This document shows, one piece after another, positions 7,195-12,087 of a stretch of 12,087 nt of DNA. The notes beneath the pieces were generated by a model. That model did no database searches and was not told the origin of the DNA. It worked only from the letters and a program-made list of their open reading frames with translations. The DNA comes from Brachyspira pilosicoli (lineage in GTDB: Bacteria; Spirochaetota; Brachyspiria; Brachyspirales; Brachyspiraceae), in the NCBI RefSeq assembly GCF_019402445.1, contig NZ_SRZM01000005.1:1-12087 (forward strand). The letters run 5' to 3'. A program made the translations under genes and the position numbers. The number at the start of each line of letters is the position of its first letter. Positions within the stretch are counted from its first letter, which is position 1.

Positions 7195-8493
7195 TTAATT
7201 TTCAAAAACTGTTTGAGAATCTACAGGAGTTGATAAAGCTTTTAAAGCTCTTTCAACTAATGTACGTCTTAATTTTTTCTCATCCTCTTTAGATAAGTTT
7301 GGATTACCTAATGGGTGAGGTATAGCAACAGCAGGAACTATTCTGTTAGCACCAACTGTTAAAGATATAGGAACAATAGTACAAATATGAACTACAGGTA
7401 TTCCAGTAGCTTCTATTGCTTTAACCATCGTTGCACCGCAACGAGTACAAGTTCCTCAGGTTGATGTTAAAATAACAGCTTGAACGCCGTCTTTAACTAA
7501 AGTTTGAGCAAATTCACTAGCATAAGCCTTAGAGTTTTTAACTGAAGTACCATTACCAACTGTAGTGTAGTAGTATGGATAAAGTTCTCCAATTTTACCT
7601 TCTTTCTGTAAATCTTTTAATACGTCAACAGGTAATACTCTATTAGGGTCTTGGTTAGCATAAGTAGGGTCATAACCACCATGAGCTGTTTCACCCATAT
7701 CATCAATAGAATATCTACCATATTTAGAAGCAGAAGAAGATTCTATGTGGTCAGGGTTACCAGTTGGTACTATACCACCGCTTGTTACTATTGCTATTTT
7801 AGCTTTAGTAATATCTTTAATAGCTTCACCAGGAGTTACTCTGTCGAAATCTGGCATAGGATATTCTGTAGTAAATGCTTCACCTTTGATTTTTTTGATA
7901 AGCATATCAACAGCTCTCTCAGCACCATTTTTCTCTCTAAATAATGGAACACGTATTCCTCTAGGTATATAACCTTCAGCTTCTGGAGTTCCAATTTCTT
8001 CTTTCTTAAGAAGTTTAGCAGCCAATTTAGCTACTTTTGGTAAAGCATCTCTCATGCCAGCAGCAGAGTCTTTAGTAGAAACGATGTAAACATCTTTCTT
8101 AAACATATCTGCACCAGGGTTTTCAACATACATACCAGTAACAGCAGGTACTTTTAATTCATCTTGTACCATTTTAGCAACAGTACCGCAAGCAGTACCA
8201 TAACGACCAGCATTAAAAGCAGGACCAGCAACAACTAAATCTGGATTAAAGCTTTTAATCATATCTAAAACTTCTTTTTTAGCTTTATCTAGGTTTTCGT
8301 TAAAGTAAGAGTCACCGCAAATAACAGTACCAACAACTTCAGCATCAACACCTAGTTTTTTAAGCTCACCTTGAAGTCCCGCACCAGGACCAACCACTCC
8401 ATCTCTTTTTTCTGGAGCTATATCAGCTTTTTCTTCACCACCAATGTTAGCGAAGAACTGATTAATATAATGAACAATTTTATATTGTGGCAT
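7195..8493 (-). CDS. grdB: Glycine reductase protein B selenoprotein subunit GrdB (in-frame UGA = Sec)
   Basis: Read through one in-frame UGA, this is a 432-residue selenoprotein, close to the family's usual length of about 436. GrdB, with the two fragments of GrdE, makes protein B, which activates glycine and hands the carboxymethyl group to GrdA. The UGA is residue 346 in the motif STU-GTC-TRC, giving U346-x2-C349-x2-C352, the known GrdB active site. The frame continues after the UGA with GATMVKAIEATG and then a conserved C-terminal region with no other stop. A SECIS-like hairpin follows the UGA. AGGAGG at 8499-8504 lies 5 bases before the ATG. Glycine specificity, rather than sarcosine or betaine, is inferred from the pairing with grdE. 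A standard caller would report two fragments, 8493-7456 and 7428-7195. Confidence 0.97.
7429..7443 (-). promoter_or_regulatory. SECIS-like hairpin of grdB
   Basis: In the mRNA, CGUUGC, a loop of GGU, and GCAACG form a perfect 6-bp stem starting 12 bases after the UGA, with the loop at bases 19-21 after it. A short stem with G and U in the apical loop at this distance is the expected form of a bacterial Sec insertion element bound by SelB. Confidence 0.75.
7456..7458 (-). other. Selenocysteine codon UGA of grdB (residue 346)
   Basis: TGA on the minus strand sits between codons for Thr and Gly in the U-GTC-TRC active-site motif. Family conservation on both sides of the codon shows that it is recoded as Sec and is not a stop. 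Confidence 0.95.
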
Positions 8494-8519
8494 TTAAGCC
8501 TCCTAATTTTTTAATTTAA

Positions 8520-8549
8520 GGCAACCAAATAAATAAATATTAGGCTGCC
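8520..8549 (-). other. GC-rich hairpin just upstream of the grdB ribosome site
   Basis: In the mRNA, GGCAGCC (8549-8543) pairs with GGUUGCC (8526-8520) over 7 bp with one G-U pair and a 16-base AU-rich loop. It ends 15 bases before the AGGAGG of grdB. There is no T run after it, so RNA protection, processing or control of ribosome access is likelier than termination. It is the most GC-rich spot in an otherwise AT-rich gap. Confidence 0.5.
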
Positions 8550-8557
8550 GTGTTTTT

Positions 8558-8576
8558 AAAAACCAAACTGGTTTTT
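8558..8576 (-). terminator. Small terminator-like hairpin between grdA and grdB
   Basis: AAAAACCA (8558-8565) and TGGTTTTT (8569-8576) form a perfect 8-bp stem with a 3-base loop; the T run is part of the stem. It could end a share of transcripts after grdA, leaving more grdA than grdB message. The rest of the 150-base grdA-grdB gap is AT-rich and holds no reading frame that I can support. Confidence 0.4.
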
Positions 8577-8643
8577 ATTTACAATGGATTTTTTTTATTT
8601 TTTAGAGAATTTGTTTTTTATAAAAAATTATAAGTTAGCTGTA

Positions 8644-9111
8644 TTATTTGTTTTCTTCACGCATTCTTTTCATTTCTGCGATTATTTCATCTACATTTAA
8701 TGTCATTTCTGCCATACCAATCTGTTCATCATAAACAGAAGCATCTACTGCCTCTTTGAACTCTGGTTCTACAGCATGATAAGCATCTAAATGTAAAGCA
8801 ACATTAGCTAAAGCACCAGCATATGTAGGGTCACCTAACATTACTGTTTCAGCAGCTAAACCGCTAGCTTCTGCTTCTGCTGCACCAAATAATACTACTA
8901 TATTCTCCTTACCAAATTTTTCTGCAAACTCTTTAATTCTCTTTTGATTCTCTAAATCCATCGCTCCTGCGGCTGTTCAAACAAAACACTCCGTAGCAGC
9001 AAACAAAACTTCTGCGTCACTTACTGTTTCAACGCAAGCTTTGATAGCTTCTCCAGGAATGCCGTCTCTATCGCCAATGATAATTACTTTTTTACCATTT
9101 AAAATACTCAT
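8644..9111 (-). CDS. grdA: Glycine reductase selenoprotein A, GrdA (in-frame UGA = Sec)
   Basis: Small cytoplasmic selenoprotein of 155 residues once the in-frame UGA is read as Sec; the family is about 158. It carries the carboxymethyl group as a selenoether between protein B and protein C and is reduced again by thioredoxin. The N-terminus starts with a hydrophobic strand and [13 protein letters not shown]. The redox centre is C42-F-V-U45 followed by [11 protein letters not shown], the diagnostic GrdA motif. The start at 9111 is supported by AGGAGGA at 9117-9123. Standard gene calling would report only residues 51-155, beginning at an internal ATG just after the Sec codon. It lies 56 bases downstream of grdE and 150 bases upstream of grdB. 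Confidence 0.97.
8962..8971 (-). promoter_or_regulatory. Possible SECIS stem of grdA
   Basis: In the mRNA, CGC, a loop of AGGA, and GCG form a short hairpin starting 5 bases after the UGA. It is short, and closer to the UGA than the grdB hairpin, so the real SECIS may use a larger fold around it. The call rests mainly on the certainty that grdA must have such an element here. Confidence 0.3.
8977..8979 (-). other. Selenocysteine codon UGA of grdA (residue 45)
   Basis: TGA on the minus strand follows codons for Cys-Phe-Val and precedes Thr-Ala-Ala-Gly-Ala. The CFVU-TAAGAM context is the family's redox-active site, so the codon is read as Sec. Confidence 0.96.
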
Positions 9112-9167
9112 GGCTTTCCTCCTAAAAATTTTGTTTTATATTCTAATAATTTAACACACAAAACTAA

Positions 9168-10454
9168 TTATAGTCCTGTAGCACTAAATTTATTAAAACC
9201 TAATTCATTTGTAGCACCAGTGATAACTTGTATCTCTGCTTCAATAGAACCGTCTGGTTTTAATGAACCATCAAATCCGCCTGCTATCTTATCTGTATAA
9301 TCTAACATACCTATTACTTTATCCATTTTTGGTAAGTTAATAACTATATTAGCATTACCAGCTGTTACTGTAGCATTAGCTGATACATCTGAATCTGCTA
9401 AAGATTGTGAAGAACCATCTCTACCAGCATATTCATCTGTAATAATACAAGTTTTAATTCCGAATGCTTCTGCTTTTCTGCAGTTCATTATTAAGTCAGC
9501 ATCTGGGTTACCAAATCCTTCTTCAGAGATGATTACTGCATCTAATCCGAAATATTTAGCTAATTTTGATGCCCAATCTGATGAACGCATCTTATCTGCT
9601 AAGAATACGTTTTCATTTGTTATAATAACACCCATAAAGTTAATATCTTTACCATGTTTTTCATATAAAGCTTTAATTACAGGGTTATTTAAATGGTGAT
9701 AAGTAGTGTTTTTATCGCAAGCTGATACACAGTTACCACTTACTATAGCACCGTCCATAACTTCTGTTGGATAAATAAATGTTGGAACTATTTTCTTAGC
9801 ATCAACACCATAAACATAAGTATCATGTAATAAGCCTTGTGTTTGAAGCATGTATACATAACCTACTTTTGGTAAATTAGGATACATTGCAGCTTGTTCA
9901 AATATAGGTTTAGTTTCATAAGTGAAAGTTTTGTCAGCTTTTACTTCTTTAGCTAACTTACCTAAATAAGAAGCAACTTTTAAACCAGCACCTCTTACAG
10001 CAGCTTCATAATCATGTTTTTCTATAGGCTCTACTGGCTCTATAACTAAACATAAATTATTAAGTTTAGAGAATGGTGTATAATCTGCACCAGGACCAGA
10101 CATATCAATGATACCTTCTTGGAAACCAACTATTTTACCGCAAGTAACAACAGCAGCACCTTTCAATACATTAGTTTTACCCTCACCTACTGTATCTACT
10201 TTAGATATCATTCCAGGGAATACTCCGCCTTTGCCTTCTACTTTTACTCTAGGCTCTATAACATCTTTTACAGGTGTTATACGAACAGATTCTCCCGGAC
10301 GAGCTACATCGATTTTTACACTTTTCAACTTGTCGTCTTCAAGTACCATCTTTGTAATCTCATCAACGTTTACATAGAGTACTCCATTCTCGACTTTTGA
10401 AATTTTGTCAAGTTTTATATCTTTAATATAAATCTCGCCTAACTCTAACTTCAT
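9168..10454 (-). CDS. grdE: Glycine reductase protein B proprotein GrdE (pyruvoyl precursor)
   Basis: Proprotein of 428 residues. In this family the chain is cut between Asn and Cys and the new N-terminal Cys becomes a pyruvoyl group, which binds the amino group of glycine as a Schiff base. The site is visible as SGN241-C242-VSACDKN, dividing the protein into fragments of about 241 and 187 residues that join GrdB as protein B. Other conserved stretches are GKGGVFPGM near residue 74, YVYMLQTQGLLHDTYVYG near 199 and EEGFGNPDADL in the second half. The start at 10454 has AAAGGAGA at 10459-10466. It is first of the grdEABCD block, preceded by an unusual gap with a UGA-containing frame and a terminator-like hairpin. 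The gene is complete. Confidence 0.96.
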   Translation of the reverse strand: MKLELGEIYIKDIKLDKISKVENGVLYVNVDEITKMVLEDDKLKSVKIDVARPGESVRITPVKDVIEPRVKVEGKGGVFPGMISKVDTVGEGKTNVLKGAAVVTCGKIVGFQEGIIDMSGPGADYTPFSKLNNLCLVIEPVEPIEKHDYEAAVRGAGLKVASYLGKLAKEVKADKTFTYETKPIFEQAAMYPNLPKVGYVYMLQTQGLLHDTYVYGVDAKKIVPTFIYPTEVMDGAIVSGNCVSACDKNTTYHHLNNPVIKALYEKHGKDINFMGVIITNENVFLADKMRSSDWASKLAKYFGLDAVIISEEGFGNPDADLIMNCRKAEAFGIKTCIITDEYAGRDGSSQSLADSDVSANATVTAGNANIVINLPKMDKVIGMLDYTDKIAGGFDGSLKPDGSIEAEIQVITGATNELGFNKFSATGL

Positions 10455-10481
10455 ATAGTCTCCTTTATATTTTTTTTATTT

Positions 10482-10694
10482 TTATTTATAAATATAAGTT
10501 ATAAGCAATAAAAAAAGAGCAGAAGCATATAAAAATATGCTACCACTCTTAAATTTAAATAAAAACAATTTAATCCCTGATAAATTTATCCCTAGAAAAT
10601 TAAACAATGCAATAATACCACTATAAATAGAATATTCATTCATTGCAACGCAAGAGATATTTTTTACTCAGCCTTTAAATTTTATCATATACAA
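10482..10694 (-). CDS. Candidate small UGA-containing gene between trxB and grdE
   Basis: Unrecognised. Translation from TTG at 10694 (or ATG at 10688) gives 70 (or 68) residues if the single in-frame UGA at 10670-10668 is read through; no TAA or TAG occurs until 10484. The start of the ATG form is M-I-K-F-K-G-(UGA)-V-K-N-I-S-C. Two hydrophobic stretches follow, roughly residues 19-36 and 50-67 of that form, suggesting a small membrane protein, though AT-rich DNA favours such residues anyway. AAAGGA at 10701-10706 lies 6 bases before the TTG and 12 before the ATG. The frame begins 22 bases after the trxB stop and ends 27 bases before the grdE start, which is operon-like spacing at the place where trxA usually sits; it has no thioredoxin WCGPC-type motif. 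Alternatives are a Sec-sensitive leader peptide, a pseudogene with a Trp codon changed to UGA, or chance. Confidence 0.38.
10515..10550 (-). terminator. Terminator-like hairpin upstream of grdE
   Basis: On the minus strand, AAGAG (10550-10546) pairs with CTCTT (10519-10515), and inside it GCATAT (10540-10535) pairs with ATATGC (10530-10525) around a 4-base loop, with a partly paired internal bulge between. The 3' arm runs into a long T tract. It could end the grdX-trxB transcript or act as an attenuator for grdEABCD. It lies within the last third of the candidate small reading frame, so a translating ribosome would disrupt it. Confidence 0.6.
10620..10648 (-). promoter_or_regulatory. Possible sigma-70-type promoter for grdE
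   Basis: TTGCAA (10648-10643), a 17-base spacer, and TATAGT (10625-10620) give a fair -35/-10 match on the minus strand. If real, grdEABCD could start about 160 bases upstream of grdE and pass through the hairpin at 10550-10515. In this AT-rich DNA chance matches are common, and its -35 box overlaps the hairpin proposed for the UGA frame. Confidence 0.25.
10643..10653 (-). promoter_or_regulatory. SECIS-like hairpin after the UGA of the small ORF
   Basis: In the mRNA, UUGC, a loop of GUU, and GCAA form a short stem starting 14 bases after the UGA. Its loop occupies bases 19-21 after the UGA, exactly as in grdB, and also contains G followed by U. The stem is only 4 bp, so it may be accidental. 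Confidence 0.3.
10668..10670 (-). other. In-frame UGA of the small ORF, possible Sec codon
   Basis: TGA on the minus strand interrupts the small frame after 6 codons (8 from the TTG). It may encode Sec, end a short leader peptide, or mark a broken gene. A Cys lies six residues further on. Confidence 0.3.
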
Positions 10695-10700
10695 ATTGTT

Positions 10701-10706
10701 TCCTTT
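10701..10706 (-). promoter_or_regulatory. Ribosome binding site of the small ORF
   Basis: AAAGGA on the minus strand lies 10 bases beyond the trxB stop, 6 bases before TTG and 12 before ATG. Spacing favours the TTG start. No other start codon in this gap makes use of it. Confidence 0.5.
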
Positions 10707-10716
10707 AATTAAATAA

Positions 10717-11673
10717 TCAAGAATAATGTTCTTCTATATATTTGTTAGCAGAAATACCAGCTATAGCACCATCAGCAGTAGCAGTAATAACCTGTTTAAG
10801 CATTTTTGGTCTTAAATCACCGCAAGCAAATACACCCTCAACATTTGTCTTCATCTCTTCATCTGTAATAATGAAACCATCTTTCATTTCTACTTTACCC
10901 TCAAACAATTTTGTTAGAGGAACATAACCAACAAATATAAATACACCAAATGTACCATCTTCTTCATCTGCCTTATATTCATAAGTTTCACCTGTTTCAT
11001 TATTTAAGAATATTGCAGACTCAACTATTCCATCACCTTTAAGCTCTAAAAGCTCAGTTCTAAATTTTATTTCAATTTTAGGATTAGCTTTGGCTTTTTC
11101 TTCTATGGAATTAGCACAACGTACATAATCTTTTCTTACTATCAAAGTTACCTTTCTAGCAAATTTAGATAAGTACATAGCTTCTTCTACAGCAGTATCT
11201 CCTCCGCCTACACAGAAAACTTCCATACCTTCAAAGAAGTTAGCATCACAAGTAGCACAATAAGAAACACCTTTACCAGTGTACTCTAATTCACCCTTAC
11301 AACCTAATTTTCTAGGCTGAGCACCTGTAGCAATTATTACAGTCTTTGATGTATAAACTTCTCCATCAGCAGTTTTAACTTCTTTAACCTTGCCGTCTAA
11401 TTTTACATCAACAACTTCTTTATGCTCTATTTCAGCACCAAAAGCTTTAGCCTGTTCTATCATTTTACCAATAAGATTTTTAGGATGTCTTGCCTCTTCA
11501 TCTGGCTCATAAAAACCAGGATAATTAGCAATCTCATCAGTAATACTAATCTGTCCGCCAAAACTAGCCTTCTCAAAAAGAATTGTCTTTAATCTAGCTC
11601 TAGCAGAATAAACTCCAGCAGCTAAACCAGATGGTCCGCCACCTATTATAATACAATCATATAAATTACTCAT
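10717..11673 (-). CDS. trxB: Thioredoxin reductase TrxB
   Basis: Cytoplasmic flavoenzyme of 318 residues that reduces thioredoxin, which in turn regenerates the Sec and Cys centres of glycine reductase. The FAD-binding GGGPSG is at 11-16, with ATG at 115-117. The redox-active disulfide C139-A-T-C142-D is intact. The second dinucleotide motif GGGDTA is at 156-161. The C-terminal FAD contact region GD-LRPK-x3-QV lies at 285-295. The classical HRRxxxR motif for the NADPH phosphate reads VRKDYVR at 179-185, keeping three basic residues, so NADPH use is plausible but not certain. GGAG at 11681-11684 supports the start. The stop is TGA, the only gene here ending that way. It follows grdX by 22 bases, but no trxA follows, unlike clostridial grd operons. 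Confidence 0.95.
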   Translation of the reverse strand: MSNLYDCIIIGGGPSGLAAGVYSARARLKTILFEKASFGGQISITDEIANYPGFYEPDEEARHPKNLIGKMIEQAKAFGAEIEHKEVVDVKLDGKVKEVKTADGEVYTSKTVIIATGAQPRKLGCKGELEYTGKGVSYCATCDANFFEGMEVFCVGGGDTAVEEAMYLSKFARKVTLIVRKDYVRCANSIEEKAKANPKIEIKFRTELLELKGDGIVESAIFLNNETGETYEYKADEEDGTFGVFIFVGYVPLTKLFEGKVEMKDGFIITDEEMKTNVEGVFACGDLRPKMLKQVITATADGAIAGISANKYIEEHYS

Positions 11674-11695
11674 ACAAAATCTCCATTATTTGATA

Positions 11696-12073
11696 CTACA
11701 AAATATTTTCTATTGCTCCAATAACTAATTTATAATCTATTAATCTAAAATCTTCATCTATTTCTTTTGTCAATTTTCTTCTTGGTTTATCCAAAAAGTT
11801 TTTTGTAAGCTCAATAGCATTCTCTATTAATTCTAGAGAATATAAATCCAATTCTGAACCTTTAGACAAAGCAACGCTTTTATATGGAGTTTCATAAGGT
11901 TTTATACTACTAACTATAGGATGAGTTAATAATTGATAACCTAAATGTACTAAATCTCTAACTTTGCAAAGAACTTCCATAAAATCCGAATCTGACATAT
12001 AAATTATTTCTGCATTTTTACTTCTTACTTGTTCAAAAATTTTTGGATTATTGGTTACAACAATACAATTCAT
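11696..12073 (-). CDS. grdX: GrdX family protein
   Basis: Small cytoplasmic protein of 125 residues of unknown function, found at the head of glycine reductase gene clusters ahead of trxB. It is recognised by the N-terminal VTNNP (6-10) and by the conserved block from VRDLVHLGYQLLTHP (38-52) to SIKPYETPYKSV (56-67). The C-terminal third is charged and helical. No catalytic motif, membrane segment or nucleotide-binding site is obvious. Only 14 bases precede the ATG in the window and they carry no clear ribosome site, so the promoter lies outside. The start agrees with the family's usual N-terminus. Position and strand match the order grdX-trxB-(trxA)-grdE-grdA-grdB-grdC-grdD. Confidence 0.87.
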   Translation of the reverse strand: MNCIVVTNNPKIFEQVRSKNAEIIYMSDSDFMEVLCKVRDLVHLGYQLLTHPIVSSIKPYETPYKSVALSKGSELDLYSLELIENAIELTKNFLDKPRRKLTKEIDEDFRLIDYKLVIGAIENIL

Positions 12074-12087
12074 ACTCTATATAATAT

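Noticed and set aside
7195..7428. Separate 77-residue gene downstream of grdB
   Set aside because: It is the C-terminal part of GrdB after the Sec codon; its internal Met is not a start.
10455..10716. Glycine riboswitch upstream of grdE or the symporters
   Set aside because: I looked for the paired aptamer cores expected of glycine riboswitches here and in 2571-2783 and 4185-4321 and found none.
10705..10719. TrxB ends in UGA followed by a few in-frame sense codons, raising the idea of a C-terminal Sec as in animal thioredoxin reductases
   Set aside because: The protein already has the normal length and an intact CATC centre, there is no Cys beside the UGA, a UAA follows three codons later and no SECIS-like hairpin is visible.
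1..12087. CRISPR arrays, insertion sequences, tRNA or rRNA genes, attachment sites
   Set aside because: No spaced direct repeats, transposase motifs, terminal inverted repeats or recognisable RNA genes were seen.

Overview
The window reads as a very AT-rich, strict or near-strict anaerobe that ferments amino acids by a Stickland-type pathway and decodes UGA as selenocysteine (Sec). Base composition, strong AGGAGG ribosome sites and gene content fit a Brachyspira-type spirochaete best. A low-GC clostridial relative cannot be excluded from sequence alone.

Layout: all but one of the genes lie on the minus strand. Reading in the direction of transcription (right to left), they are grdX (12073-11696), trxB (11673-10717), a candidate small UGA-containing ORF (10694-10482), grdE (10454-9168), grdA (9111-8644, in-frame UGA), grdB (8493-7195, in-frame UGA), grdC (7091-5505) and grdD (5491-4322). 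After a terminator come two paralogous sodium:alanine/glycine symporters (4184-2784 and 2570-1161). At the left end a single plus-strand gene (114-1100) encodes a Rieske non-heme iron oxygenase-like protein. It converges on the second symporter, and the two share a bidirectional terminator.

How the genes work together: the symporters would import glycine or alanine with Na+. GrdB with processed GrdE (protein B) binds glycine through a pyruvoyl group and passes a carboxymethyl group to the Sec of GrdA (protein A). GrdC and GrdD (protein C) convert it to acetyl phosphate, which yields ATP. TrxB supplies electrons through a thioredoxin. The trxA gene that usually follows trxB in clostridial grd operons is absent here.

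Most unusual: the trxB-grdE gap, where trxA would be expected, holds a 68-70 codon frame with a ribosome site and a single in-frame UGA. A short hairpin follows the UGA at exactly the offset seen for the grdB SECIS-like hairpin. A terminator-like hairpin lies inside the 3' end of the same frame. This could be a small new selenoprotein, a Sec-sensitive leader that attenuates grdEABCD, or a decayed gene; the sequence alone does not decide. Several other hairpins sit between grd genes and may tune subunit ratios. Automatic gene calling would split grdA and grdB at their UGA codons and would choose starts that are too long for grdD and one symporter. These are corrected below.
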